Under the pieces are notes generated by a model that was not told where the DNA came from, searched no databases, and was given only the letters and a program-made list of their open reading frames with translations. From assembly GCF_030503855.1 (NCBI RefSeq), contig NZ_CP129971.1, positions 2,728,001 to 2,792,000 on the forward strand: 64,000 bases of DNA. Reading direction: 5' to 3'. Position 1 is the stretch's first letter; each line of letters starts with the position of its first letter. This document shows positions 1 to 10,526 of this stretch, piece by piece. The stretch is from Marivirga salinae (GTDB lineage Bacteria > Bacteroidota > Bacteroidia > Cytophagales > Cyclobacteriaceae). The position numbers and the translations under genes were made by a program.

Positions 1-594
1 TTGAAAGGTGAATCTGAAGAATCAATTCAACAAAAAGTTCATCATTGGTTGGATAAAATTGGAATGTCAGCATCTTTATATTCTCATAAATTTCCATCTG
101 AATTAAGTGGGGGAGAAGCACAAAGAATTGGTTTGGCTAGGGCATTGGTAGCACAACCTAAAATGATTTTGTTGGATGAACCTTTTAGTGCTTTAGATCC
201 AATTTCAAGAGTGAAAATCCGTAATGAGTTTAGAAAGATTCAAAGAGAAGAGCGTTTGACTGCAGTCATGGTTACACATGATGTTTTAGAAGCGGTTAGT
301 ATGGCTGATCGGATTTGTTTACTTGCCAATGGGGAAATTCAGCAAGTAGGAACAGCACAGGAAATTATTTTTTATCCCAAAAATGAATTAGTTAAGAAAT
401 TTGTGAAAGGTGATCAGTTTCAAGCTTCTTTAGCTTCTGTTTCTTTAAATGAAATCCAAAAATATAGTAAGGAGCTATCTATTCCTAAAGAGAATGTTGG
501 TAATTCAGTCTTAGATTTTCTACAAAATTCAGATAGCAAATTTCATTCAAAAGTATTGGATGCATTCTATAAATGGAAGGAGGCTAAAACATGA
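1..594 (+). CDS. ABC transporter ATP-binding subunit, osmolyte (OpuC/ProV-like), 5' partial
   Basis: ATPase subunit of a glycine betaine/choline/carnitine-type importer at the cytoplasmic face. Only the last 197 codons are in the window; the frame is open to base 1, so the TTG there is not a convincing start and the Walker A loop lies outside. Visible are the ABC signature LSGGE (residues 35-39 of the visible part), Walker B ILLDEP (56-61), the D-loop SALDP and the switch histidine in VTHD. No CBS domains follow the nucleotide-binding domain, unlike longer OpuCA proteins. The stop overlaps the start of the fused permease by 4 bases (ATGA), and the next gene is of OpuC type, which assigns the substrate class. 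The exact osmolyte is not readable from sequence. Confidence 0.9.
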   Translation: MKGESEESIQQKVHHWLDKIGMSASLYSHKFPSELSGGEAQRIGLARALVAQPKMILLDEPFSALDPISRVKIRNEFRKIQREERLTAVMVTHDVLEAVSMADRICLLANGEIQQVGTAQEIIFYPKNELVKKFVKGDQFQASLASVSLNEIQKYSKELSIPKENVGNSVLDFLQNSDSKFHSKVLDAFYKWKEAKT

Positions 595-2156
595 GTTCGT
601 TTTACGATTTCCTAATCAAAAATAAAGCTGAGGTTTTCAAACAATTGATCGAGCATATTGAGCTCACCTTAGTTTCTTTATGTATTGCGGTTTTGCTAGG
701 AGTTACCATTGGTATTTTGATTGCTATTTACCAAAAAACGACTAAAACGGTTCTTTCCGTAGTTAATGTCATACAGACTGTACCTAGTTTAGCGCTTTTA
801 GGCTTCTTGCTGCCTTTCTTTGGTATTGGAGTAGTTCCGGCAATCATAGCGCTTTTCCTTTACGCATTGCTCCCTATAGTGCGAAATACCTATACGGGAA
901 TTACAGAAGTAGATCCTGCCGTAAAAGAATCAGCCATTGCAATGGGAATGAAACGCTCACAAGTTTTATTTAAGGGGGAGTTGCCATTGGCATTGCCATA
1001 TATTATGGCAGGGATCAGGACTGCTTCCGTCATAAATGTTGGGGTTGCTACATTAAGTGCTTTTATAGCAGCAGGTGGATTGGGTAAATTCATCTTACAA
1101 GGAATTCAGCTAAACAATACCAATATGATTTTGGCTGGAGCAATTCCTGCTTCTTTATTAGCGCTGTTTTTTGATGCTATTTTAGGTCGTGTACAAAAAA
1201 GTAGTTTAAAAATAATTCGCTGGTTCTCCATTGTTTTATTTGGCGGAATGCTTGTTTACTTAATGGTTTCAGGATTTCAAAAACTCAATTCTTCAAATGT
1301 TAAAAATGAATTGATAGGTGGATTTCCCTCTGAGTTTATCTATAGAGAAGATGGCTTGAAAGGATTATTCAAAACTTATGATTTTGAAATGGATTATGTG
1401 GAAATGGAAATTGGATTATTGTATCAAGCATTAGCTAATAAGGAAGTAGATGTAATTAGTGGCTTTTCTACTGATGGAAGGATTAAAGCTTTTAATTTAA
1501 AAACCTTGAAAGATAATCGTAATTATTTCCCACCTTATCAAGCAGCACCGGTTGCTAGGGCGACTATTTTGAAACAATATCCTGAAATAAGTGAAAGCTT
1601 ATCAAAGCTTGAAAATCAAATCAGTAATTCAGAAATGACTGAAATGAACTATAAGGTGGATGAAGGTAAAATGCAACCTGATGAGGTAGCTCATGGATTT
1701 CTTCAATCAAAGGGTTTGCTAAACAAGAATAAAAATAAAAAGGGTAATGCTGGTACCATTAAAATTGGTAGTAAAGCATTTACGGAGAATTACATTTTAG
1801 CGCATTTATTTAAGATGGTCATAGAGGAAAATACTCACTTGAATATTGAAATGAAATTAGGTTTTGGTGGTACTAAGCTTTTGATGGATGCCATGAAAAA
1901 CGATGAAATTGATATCTATCCTGAATATACAGGAACTGCTTTACTATTATTGTTGGAAACCAATGAAAAGGAAAGAGATGATTTGTTTTCTAATCCTGAT
2001 AAAGTCTATGATTTCGTTAACAAGGAATCTGAAAAGCAATTCAATTTTGAATGGTTACCAGCTTTAGGATTTAATAATACCTTTGCGATTTTGACGCGAA
2101 AAGAGCAGGCGGAAGAGTTGGGTTTAAATAGTATTGAGGATTTAGCAGATCATTAA
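591..2156 (+). CDS. ABC permease fused to a circularly permuted glycine betaine/choline-type binding domain
   Basis: Membrane and substrate-binding parts of the osmolyte importer in one 521-residue chain. Residues 1-205 are a permease of the OpuCB/ProW type with several membrane helices and the EAA coupling loop (about 113-138). An extra helix at 211-228 carries the chain to the periplasm. Residues 238-376 match the C-terminal half of OpuCC-type binding proteins (STDGRIKAF, FFPPYQAAPV-like, EMTEMNYKVD), a polar linker NKNKNKKGNAG follows, and 389-521 match the N-terminal half (GSKAFTENYI, DIYPEYTGTA, LGFNNTFA), ending at SIEDLADH. In the usual family order the second block comes first, so this is a circular permutation. 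The start is fixed by the 4-base overlap with the ATPase and a GGAAGGAGG ribosome site at 575-583. Function is confident; fold of the permuted domain is inferred. Confidence 0.92.
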   Translation: MSSFYDFLIKNKAEVFKQLIEHIELTLVSLCIAVLLGVTIGILIAIYQKTTKTVLSVVNVIQTVPSLALLGFLLPFFGIGVVPAIIALFLYALLPIVRNTYTGITEVDPAVKESAIAMGMKRSQVLFKGELPLALPYIMAGIRTASVINVGVATLSAFIAAGGLGKFILQGIQLNNTNMILAGAIPASLLALFFDAILGRVQKSSLKIIRWFSIVLFGGMLVYLMVSGFQKLNSSNVKNELIGGFPSEFIYREDGLKGLFKTYDFEMDYVEMEIGLLYQALANKEVDVISGFSTDGRIKAFNLKTLKDNRNYFPPYQAAPVARATILKQYPEISESLSKLENQISNSEMTEMNYKVDEGKMQPDEVAHGFLQSKGLLNKNKNKKGNAGTIKIGSKAFTENYILAHLFKMVIEENTHLNIEMKLGFGGTKLLMDAMKNDEIDIYPEYTGTALLLLLETNEKERDDLFSNPDKVYDFVNKESEKQFNFEWLPALGFNNTFAILTRKEQAEELGLNSIEDLADH

Positions 2157-2186
2157 ATTTTTATTTTATCTTTTTGTTTAGTTCTC

Positions 2187-3401
2187 TTAATATATAATTC
2201 TAAGCCAGCCCTTATAATTAGTGCCACAATCATTTGTAATTATCCAATAATATGCTGCTGATGGTAAATTACCTCCGTCCCATTCATTATTATAGTTTGC
2301 AGATTCATATACCTTTTTTCCATGTCTTTGAAATATTTTTAAGGTTGAGCCCAAAAGTCGGGAATCAACAACAAAGTAATCATTATAACCATCTTGGTTT
2401 GGAGTAATTACATTTGGAATAGTTAAATCCCTGATTTCTGGTAATACTAACTTAATTGTATCTCGCTTTATTCCACATGAATTTTCAACTTCTACCCAAT
2501 AAGTGCCAGTTTTAGTAACTTCAAAAGTTGGATTTGTTGAGCCATCTTGCCACTTATAATTAAAGCCAGACCCTGAGGCATCCAATATTATAGAAGTTTC
2601 ATTACAGATAGTCTGATCCTCTCCCAAATTAATTTGGGGTGGGATACATCCATATATTAAACATGCTCTCTCATCTTTTGAGAGTGCTGTTTTATATATT
2701 TTAACATCATCAATTATCCCATTAAAAAAAGTGGTTCCTTTCTGATCATATCCCAGCTTGTCCGTTGAACCAAAGACTAAGGGGATGTTGGTATTGACAT
2801 TCATATTTGCAGGAATAGCTTCGGTGGCTATGAGAACATTATCTACAAATAGTGAAATGCTGTCATCATTCTTTATTCCCATCAAATGATACCATACGTT
2901 TTCTTTAAATCCTAAGCCTTTTACATTATAAAGATCATCATTTTGTCCACCAACCATAAAGTAAAAGTGATTTTGACCATTCAATTTCCTTGCATCAAGT
3001 CCATATCCTGATCTTCTTGGTGAACCAAAAATTGTGCCCCCTTTATTTACCATCCATCCGCCTCTGCTGCTAGTGCCATCTATTAAACCTTTAAATTCAA
3101 AAACATTTACCCAACAGGATATTGTGAAATCTGAGTCTCCTAAATCAAAATGGTCTCCAATATGGATGTAGTCATCAATCCCATCAAATAAATAGGCTGA
3201 ATTCCGATTGCCGTTTATGTCATTAGTAGGAATAGCACCATTAATTTCTCCATTGAAACCACTGCCAAGAACTTCAACTCCATTATTATCTAATGGGTAA
3301 TGAGCAATTAATTCTTCTTCAATATTGGAATCTGAGCATTCATTTTGCCCATAGACTATAGTTAATAATAGTGTAAAAATTAATGTAAAAAGGATCCTCA
3401 T
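2187..3401 (-). CDS. LamG-domain secreted protein with T9SS type B (CHU_C) sorting domain
   Basis: Predicted secreted or cell-surface protein of 404 residues. It begins with a signal peptide (MRILFTLIFTLLLTIVYGQ). Residues about 45-245 look like a concanavalin-type LamG jelly roll (ALYLFDGIDDYIHIG-like start, FTISCWVN), a fold used for carbohydrate or protein binding. Residues about 258-318 form an Ig/PKD-like module containing NLGEDQTIC and YKWQDGS. The last ~80 residues contain IPNVITPNQDGYND and GWLRIIY, the hallmark of gliding-motility CHU_C domains that direct export by the type IX system. It ends 30 bases from the convergent importer gene and stands alone. The ligand is unknown. Confidence 0.85.
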   Translation of the reverse strand: MRILFTLIFTLLLTIVYGQNECSDSNIEEELIAHYPLDNNGVEVLGSGFNGEINGAIPTNDINGNRNSAYLFDGIDDYIHIGDHFDLGDSDFTISCWVNVFEFKGLIDGTSSRGGWMVNKGGTIFGSPRRSGYGLDARKLNGQNHFYFMVGGQNDDLYNVKGLGFKENVWYHLMGIKNDDSISLFVDNVLIATEAIPANMNVNTNIPLVFGSTDKLGYDQKGTTFFNGIIDDVKIYKTALSKDERACLIYGCIPPQINLGEDQTICNETSIILDASGSGFNYKWQDGSTNPTFEVTKTGTYWVEVENSCGIKRDTIKLVLPEIRDLTIPNVITPNQDGYNDYFVVDSRLLGSTLKIFQRHGKKVYESANYNNEWDGGNLPSAAYYWIITNDCGTNYKGWLRIIY

Positions 3402-3468
3402 GAAAACGTAATGATTAAAACAGCTAAGATATTCAATTTTTTATAATTGACCCTAACATACGCTTTTA

Positions 3469-4326
3469 TTAATCAGTCTCAATCACCTTCTTTTTGGAAG
3501 CAGAAAGCGCTAAAAGTGGCACCTTAGTATGGAAGATTAAGGATTTACTTTCACTTTTACCAAATAGGCTTTCAAACAAACCTTTCTTTCTTGGAAGTAC
3601 GACCAAAAGATCAATTTTATTTTTCTCAGCAAATTCATCTATTCCTTCTTCTACATTTTTATTCACCATAAAATGGTATTGATGTGGTAATCCTTTTAAA
3701 TGCAATTCCAAGTTTTTGGCTTCTTCTGATTTTTCCTTGTCCAGCATCGGCTCAGTACTCACATGAATCAAATGAATTTCGGATGCATAAGCTTGTCGAA
3801 TGTCTTTTACTGGGCTTAACAGATCTGCCATTATTCCTTTATAATCACTTGATAATGCAATGCTCTTGATGTCTTCATATTTGGCATCTTCAGGAATTAC
3901 TAAAACGGGAGCTAGTTCAGCTTTAATTACTCTATGGGCATTTGTCCCTAAAATTACTTCATCCACTCCACTGGCTCCTTTGGTCCCCATAATGATCAAA
4001 TCAACATTATTTTCTAAGCAATATTCTTCCACTGCATCTTTTACATAATTCTCTGTTTTAACGGTTTCGTATTCAAAATCCTTTATAAGCGGGACTTTTT
4101 CCTCTATTTTGTCAAATTCTGAATTGATGTATTTTTTAATATCATCTTCACTTTCTCCAATATCATATGCAATATTGTAGTCAGCATAGGCTAAAGGAAC
4201 AGTATAAGCATTCAAAATGGTGATTTCGGCTTTAGGGTTAATTCTCTTTGCAAACTTTAAGGCATATTCCAAGGCATTTAATGCACAATCGGAAAAATCG
4301 GTCGGAACTAATATGTGGTTAATCAT
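3469..4326 (-). CDS. Universal stress protein, tandem UspA domains
   Basis: Cytoplasmic stress-associated protein of 285 residues built from two Usp domains (about 1-145 and 150-280). The first starts with the typical ILVPTDFSDCA and ends with a nucleotide-binding signature MGTKGASGVDEVILGTNAHR, which in ATP-binding members holds the phosphates. The second domain has a weaker equivalent (PRKKGLFESLFGKS), so perhaps only the first domain binds nucleotide; that is inference. The gene is monocistronic with about 190 bases of AT-rich DNA upstream. Target and exact stress are not shown by the sequence. Confidence 0.9.
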   Translation of the reverse strand: MINHILVPTDFSDCALNALEYALKFAKRINPKAEITILNAYTVPLAYADYNIAYDIGESEDDIKKYINSEFDKIEEKVPLIKDFEYETVKTENYVKDAVEEYCLENNVDLIIMGTKGASGVDEVILGTNAHRVIKAELAPVLVIPEDAKYEDIKSIALSSDYKGIMADLLSPVKDIRQAYASEIHLIHVSTEPMLDKEKSEEAKNLELHLKGLPHQYHFMVNKNVEEGIDEFAEKNKIDLLVVLPRKKGLFESLFGKSESKSLIFHTKVPLLALSASKKKVIETD

Positions 4327-4518
4327 GGCTCTAATTTTTAATAGTTCAAAAATTCAATAATCAGCTTACTTGCTAATTTTTTCTTTTGTAATCTCTATTT
4401 TAAAATTAGATATATACTGAATGAAATACTATGACTTCAATTATCTAGAATCCTGACATTTATCATAATTTATATTATGAGGATTTAAGATTGTTTTAAA
4501 TGGTTGATTATCTATGAT

Positions 4519-5037
4519 TTAAACGATAGCTTGGTTTCTTATTCCAGTACTTCTTAACCTCATTTTTCGGGCTAATCTTAGTAAAACTATCGCTAGAAAA
4601 TAACTTCCTATTGAAATTGGAATAGTCATAGCAAGATTACCTAATGCAAATTGTTTGAAAAATAGAAGTATTTGACGAATGGTTTCATTTTGAACCTCAA
4701 CATCAGGAAGGCTATTGGAAATTCTAGTTCCAATCTTATAACTTAACCAATAAATAGGAATAATGGTAATAGCATTCCAGACCAACATAGAAAGCAATAC
4801 TGCCATTTTGTTAAGTTGTTTGAACACAGTTATAAATCCGATGCCTATAGCTGTGCTGAAACCTGGTGTAGGTAACAAAGCAATTAAAGTTCCAAAAGAA
4901 TAACTTAAAGCAATAGATACATCAGATTTATCTGAAGTGAGTATCGCAATAGTATATCGCTTGAGTTTAAACAGAAATTTATCTTTATAGTAGCGTAGCT
5001 TTCTACCCGCCCACTTTTTTAACTTTGTTGTAGCCAT
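4519..5037 (-). CDS. DUF2062 membrane protein
   Basis: Small integral membrane protein of 172 residues recognised as the DUF2062 family from the block SIALSYSFGTLIALLPTPGF followed by three hydrophobic segments and a basic tail. The family has no established biochemical role; members often sit near glycosyltransferases or metal genes. Here it follows a SUI1-type gene and its start codon lies 35 bases inside that gene in another frame, so the two are probably translated from one message. The N-terminus is strongly basic (KLKKWAGRKLRYYKDKF), as expected for a cytoplasmic end. Confidence 0.8.
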   Translation of the reverse strand: MATTKLKKWAGRKLRYYKDKFLFKLKRYTIAILTSDKSDVSIALSYSFGTLIALLPTPGFSTAIGIGFITVFKQLNKMAVLLSMLVWNAITIIPIYWLSYKIGTRISNSLPDVEVQNETIRQILLFFKQFALGNLAMTIPISIGSYFLAIVLLRLARKMRLRSTGIRNQAIV

Positions 5038-5353
5038 CCTTTTGTAATACTTCCAAAATTTTATCCCGGAAATCTCCCTGAATCAGAATTTCTCCATCTT
5101 TCACACTTCCGCCTACACCACATTTCGATTTCAGCTTTTTCCCTAAGTCTTTTAAATCATTTTCAGTTCCAATAAATCCGCTAATAAGGCTCACTTTCTT
5201 ACCTGCCCTAGCTTTTTTATCTAACTGTACTTTTAAATTTTGTTCTGATGGATGTAAGGTTTCTTGTTCTTCCTGTCCTTCATAATCATATTCAAATTCA
5301 TCAGAAGTAGAATAAACGATACCTTCTCTATGCTTTTTGTTTTTCTTGCTCAT
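5003..5353 (-). CDS. SUI1/eIF1-family translation factor (YciH-like)
   Basis: Bacterial relative of eukaryotic initiation factor eIF1, 116 residues. Residues 1-40 are a charged, low-complexity leader; residues about 50-116 form the SUI1 fold with the recognisable stretch KKLKSKCGVGGSVKDGEILI followed by QGDFRDKILEVLQKDGY. E. coli YciH influences start-site and initiator-tRNA fidelity in vitro, but its bacterial role is modest, so only family membership is firm. The 3' end overlaps the DUF2062 gene by 35 bases. Confidence 0.9.
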   Translation of the reverse strand: MSKKNKKHREGIVYSTSDEFEYDYEGQEEQETLHPSEQNLKVQLDKKARAGKKVSLISGFIGTENDLKDLGKKLKSKCGVGGSVKDGEILIQGDFRDKILEVLQKDGYNKVKKVGG

Positions 5354-5417
5354 TTCGGTTTCTTCTATACTTTATATACGTTTCGGATTACCAAAGTACT
5401 GAACTTTTGTAAAGATT

Positions 5418-6122
5418 TTATATGATTTTGAAATCGAAATTAAGAAAGCTTAGGGTTCTTTCAAATTCAGATGAAATATTAGCCTTTATATGGACAACAT
5501 TACTGTTAACAGGATGTTTAAACTTTACTTCTTTAGCATGTAAAAGCATGCTGTCCATGCCCCATTTTTCTTTGAATAGTTTGTTTTGCTTATTGCAGCC
5601 GTGTGGGCGATCTGCAATAATCGGATGGTCAATATGTGCCAAATGTTTTCTGATTTGATGCATCCTTCCAGTTTCTGGTTTTACTTCTACCAAAGAATAG
5701 CGGCTAGTTTCAAATTTCCCTAATGGAACAGGAATTTCTGTGTGTGCCAGTGTTTTGTAATGGCTTACAGATTCTTGTAATTGGCCGCTTTCCTTTCTTA
5801 AAGCATAATCTATAGTACCTTCAGAATCAGTAAAGCCTCTAACAATGGCTAAATAAGTTTTCTCAATCAGTTGATCCCTGAAAAGAGCTGTGGTTTTTGA
5901 ATTATTTTCTTCATCCAACGCAAAAAGTAAAACTCCCGAAGTTTTACGGTCTATTCTATGAACTGGATAAACTCGCTGACCCAATTGATCTCTCAACAAT
6001 TGCAAAGCAAAGACATCTGTTTCAGTAGCAATTTTAGTGCGATGCACTAACAAACCATGAGGTTTATTAATAGCTACTAGATATTCGTTTTGGTATATTA
6101 TTTCTAGGGGTTGTTTATTCAC
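5418..6122 (-). CDS. truC: tRNA pseudouridine synthase, TruC type (RluA family)
   Basis: RluA-family pseudouridine synthase of 234 residues, predicted to isomerise a uridine in tRNA (U65 in E. coli TruC). The active-site motif HRIDRKTSGVLLF places the catalytic aspartate at residue 58, and the conserved KPETGRMHQIRKHLAHIDHP block is present near residue 150-170. There is no S4 domain, and length and the HRxDRxTSG motif fit TruC better than RluC/D. Its first codons overlap the end of the upstream hydrolase gene by 8 bases, so the two are co-transcribed. The exact target uridine is assigned by family only. Confidence 0.85.
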   Translation of the reverse strand: MNKQPLEIIYQNEYLVAINKPHGLLVHRTKIATETDVFALQLLRDQLGQRVYPVHRIDRKTSGVLLFALDEENNSKTTALFRDQLIEKTYLAIVRGFTDSEGTIDYALRKESGQLQESVSHYKTLAHTEIPVPLGKFETSRYSLVEVKPETGRMHQIRKHLAHIDHPIIADRPHGCNKQNKLFKEKWGMDSMLLHAKEVKFKHPVNSNVVHIKANISSEFERTLSFLNFDFKII

Positions 6123-7227
6123 TACTTATCTCTTCTGAATACTGCTTCCACCATCCATTTTCACTTTTAGCATCCAGACTGAACCATTTGCCTTGTGGAA
6201 TGCTTAATAATGGAATCTCTTTTTCCGCAGCTTCCTTTTCAAGATCTAGAATGGGCTCATACCAACTATGTAAAGCCAAATCAAAAGTTCCCCAATGGAT
6301 TGGGAATAGTTTCTTTGCTCTCATCTTTTGAAAGGCTTCAATTGCTTCTATCGGATCCATGTGTATATCGTGCCAAGCTTCATTATAAGCGCCAATTGGC
6401 ATAAATGCTACATCAAAAGGCCCCAGCTTTTCATCTATTTCCTTAAATCCATCAAATATCCCGGTGTCACCTCCAAAATAGATGTTATCACCCTCCATTT
6501 CTATTACCCATGAAGCCCAGAAGGTGTTGTTTTGACTTAATAACCTCCCGCTAAAATGGCGAGCTGGTGTAGCGGTTATGGTTATACCATCTTCAGTATG
6601 AGTATCCCACCAGCTAAATTCTTTAATTTTTTCAGCTGGAACTCCCCAATATTCCAAACTGGCTTTTACTCCTGTAGGAACAAAAAAGTATTTAGTCTTT
6701 GCTGTGATTTTTTTGATAGTTTCATAATCCAAATGGTCGTAATGATCATGTGAAATCACAACGGCTTCCAATTCAGGCAAATCTTCAGAAGAAATAGGAG
6801 GGGCGCTGAATCTTTCTGGTCCCATGAAGTTAAAGGGTGATGCACGCTCACCCAACATTGGATCTGCCAAAACATATTTGCCGTTTTTGTAAAATAAAAC
6901 CGCTGCATGTCCTAGCCAATTAACTTGCAGAATGCTATCGTTTTCTTGCTTGTTGTTTTCAGTAAAAACATAGTCCTTAGTTGGATTCGTTTCTACATCT
7001 CTTTTGAAATAATTTCTCAAAATACGTGGAACTTGTGTAAACTCCGCACTTGTAGTTTGAATGGAGTTTACAAACTTGCCTTTGTGATAATAAGGAGATG
7101 TAGCCATTTCCTCTTTATTTGGAGCTTTTCCGACTGAAGGAACAAAATATTTTACCATATAGTAACCTAAAATGAAAAAGGCTACTACAATGAGTAAGCC
7201 TTTTATGATTTTAATGAATGTTTTCAT
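6115..7227 (-). CDS. Metallo-beta-lactamase-fold hydrolase (NAPE-PLD/UlaG-like)
   Basis: Membrane-anchored hydrolase of 370 residues. An N-terminal helix (about 6-27) is followed by a metallo-beta-lactamase fold with the metal site SHDHYDHLD (His160, Asp161, His162, Asp164, His165), a later TPARHFSGR histidine, GGDTGIF aspartate and PIHWGTF histidine. The overall pattern, including WLGHAAVLF and the ADPMLGERASPF segment, resembles N-acyl-phosphatidylethanolamine phospholipase D-like proteins of bacteria. The lipid or sugar substrate is not shown by sequence. It overlaps truC by 8 bases. Confidence 0.82.
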   Translation of the reverse strand: MKTFIKIIKGLLIVVAFFILGYYMVKYFVPSVGKAPNKEEMATSPYYHKGKFVNSIQTTSAEFTQVPRILRNYFKRDVETNPTKDYVFTENNKQENDSILQVNWLGHAAVLFYKNGKYVLADPMLGERASPFNFMGPERFSAPPISSEDLPELEAVVISHDHYDHLDYETIKKITAKTKYFFVPTGVKASLEYWGVPAEKIKEFSWWDTHTEDGITITATPARHFSGRLLSQNNTFWASWVIEMEGDNIYFGGDTGIFDGFKEIDEKLGPFDVAFMPIGAYNEAWHDIHMDPIEAIEAFQKMRAKKLFPIHWGTFDLALHSWYEPILDLEKEAAEKEIPLLSIPQGKWFSLDAKSENGWWKQYSEEISSE

Positions 7228-7295
7228 TGATAGCTTTAAACTGAAAAATGAATTTAATGTTCTTTGACCAAATGAAAATAGTAAAATTACTCAAT

Positions 7296-8003
7296 CTAAA
7301 AATGAATTCCTGGAATTAGTTCTAAGGTACCACGAGCCTTATAATTTTTTGAAATTACAGAATCGCTAATGAGTACTTCACCTTCATTATTCTTAAATTC
7401 CATTTCAAAACTATAGGGTGATACCACAGAAAGAATGATAGTATCTTCTCTGGTAGCAGTTGCACTAAATCTTTGAAAAATATATCCCCCTTTACTAAAT
7501 CCAAATCCTAAAGAATGTTCTTTTGTTCCATTTGGATAATCTATTATCATTGTATATTCCGATTCATCCATAGCTATACGCTTGACTTGCACTAAAATTT
7601 CACCTATTGCCAAATGGTTAGGTTTTAAAGTAATTGTTTTTTTGCCATCTTCAGGATAAATCAGAAACTTATTTTCTTGGAATGACATATAGATAGTAAC
7701 CTCAATGGGCGATAAAGCCTTAAATTCGAAATCAAGTAAATCTTGTTCGCTGAAGTCTCGTTTTATCGTTTTGTAGTATGGGAAACTATGTTTCTTTTCA
7801 TCTACACTTCCAAAAGAGTATTCGGTACCACCTAGGACCCCATTGATTTGATAGCTAAAGCCTGTATGGGTACTATCCTCTATCATTGTATAAGTGGCAC
7901 TATATTCTAGTTTTTTAGGCCATAAGGGCTCGTCTTGTGAACAGCTAATTAGAACGAAAATAGAAAAAATAGCTGAGATCAATTGTAAATTAATCTTTTT
8001 CAT
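7296..8003 (-). CDS. Hypothetical lipoprotein
   Basis: Unrecognised 235-residue protein with a lipoprotein signal peptide: basic start MKKIN, hydrophobic core, and the lipobox LISC at residues about 18-21, after which the sequence becomes polar. The rest is beta-rich, with alternating hydrophobic and polar residues and no motif I can name. It lies alone between a hydrolase gene and an ABC-F gene. Outer-membrane or periplasmic anchoring is inferred from the lipobox. Confidence 0.75.
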   Translation of the reverse strand: MKKINLQLISAIFSIFVLISCSQDEPLWPKKLEYSATYTMIEDSTHTGFSYQINGVLGGTEYSFGSVDEKKHSFPYYKTIKRDFSEQDLLDFEFKALSPIEVTIYMSFQENKFLIYPEDGKKTITLKPNHLAIGEILVQVKRIAMDESEYTMIIDYPNGTKEHSLGFGFSKGGYIFQRFSATATREDTIILSVVSPYSFEMEFKNNEGEVLISDSVISKNYKARGTLELIPGIHF

Positions 8004-8083
8004 TATGTCAAATATATTATATAAAAAAGTTTCCTTGAGGGGAAATAATTTAATACAATGTTAAAATAATAATTGGAATTTTA

Positions 8084-9718
<1,635 letters not shown>

Positions 9719-9730
9719 TCAATCAGAGCG

Positions 9731-9738
9731 CAAAGGTA
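9731..9738 (-). promoter_or_regulatory. Possible -7 promoter box for the ABC-F gene
   Basis: On the minus strand this reads TACCTTTG, matching the Bacteroidota -7 consensus TAnnTTTG. It ends 22 bases before the start codon at 9709, a typical short leader. No clear TTTG -33 element is seen at the expected distance, so the call is tentative. Confidence 0.4.
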
Positions 9739-9821
9739 AGGATATTCATTGAGAGTGGTGGGCTTTGGGCGGGAGTTATTTACAAAAAAAATGAAAGTGA
9801 GATCATTAAATTTTGGTCACA

Positions 9822-9850
9822 GTTGGCGCACATTTTTTCCCGTTTGTCCA
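9822..9850 (+). repeat. GTTGGCGCAC interspersed repeat, copy 1 (divergent)
   Basis: The sequence GTTGGCGCAC, a variable loop, then GTTTGTCC resembles two other copies at 41483-41513 and 42733-42766. This copy has lost the palindromic centre CACGCG/CGCGTG. It lies in the divergent intergenic region between an ABC-F gene and an exported-protein operon. That region (9710-9993) otherwise shows only AT-rich DNA. Confidence 0.45.
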
Positions 9851-9993
9851 TTTTGGTTATTGCTATTAAGACAGAAATTGATATAGAAAACTATTAGCCA
9901 CCCATTTCTTTCGATAAAACAATTATTTTTATCGATAAATATAACTTTATATCAAAATTACGTTAGTAGTCATGTACTAAACAATTGTATGAA

Positions 9994-10497
9994 ATGAACA
10001 AATTGAAATCTATTTTTAGGCTAACTGCCTTGTGTTTGATCTTAAGTGCTGGCCTATTTGCTTGTAAGAGTAGTAAAAAAATGGCGGATGCATCAAATGA
10101 TGCAGATGCTACTGAAGAACAACAAGAAAGACCTGATGACACTACGGTTGACTTAGAATCTCCAGAAGCTTCAAAAACTGCAGACACTGAAATTTCTGAA
10201 GGAGAGTTATCGAATAGACTGGATAATTATTTTAATGCTATTGCTAATTCTTCAGGCAATACGGCAAGAGCAAATAGTAATATCAATGAAGCGAAATCAA
10301 TGTTTGCCTCTCCAGATGTTCCCGTTTTGATTATCATTAATGAATCCACAGACGGAACCAAAGATTATGATGAGCCAACCAATATTATGGATTATATGAA
10401 TTATTTGAAAGATCAAGGCAAAAACCTCAATAATATTTATAAGGTGAAAACCAATGATAGAGGTAGAATTACTGAACTCGAATTGATTCGCAAATAA
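9994..10497 (+). CDS. Hypothetical acidic lipoprotein
   Basis: Unrecognised exported protein of 167 residues. I chose the ATG at 9994 because it opens a clean signal peptide (MNKLKSIFRLTALCLILSAG) ending at a lipobox-like LFAC; an earlier in-frame TTG lies three codons upstream. After the cysteine comes an acidic, Asp/Glu/Thr-rich linker, then a folded C-terminal domain (about 65-167) with SMFASPDVPVLIIINE, DYDEPTNIMDYMNYL and a final RITELELIRK. It is 29 bases upstream of a coupled set of exported proteins and likely belongs to the same unit. No function is known to me. Confidence 0.75.
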   Translation: MNKLKSIFRLTALCLILSAGLFACKSSKKMADASNDADATEEQQERPDDTTVDLESPEASKTADTEISEGELSNRLDNYFNAIANSSGNTARANSNINEAKSMFASPDVPVLIIINESTDGTKDYDEPTNIMDYMNYLKDQGKNLNNIYKVKTNDRGRITELELIRK

Positions 10498-10526
10498 TTT
10501 ATTGAAATCACATAAACTATAAAGAA

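Noticed and set aside
1..3. TTG at base 1 as the start of the ATPase gene
   Set aside because: The protein would lack its Walker A half; the gene is simply cut by the window edge.
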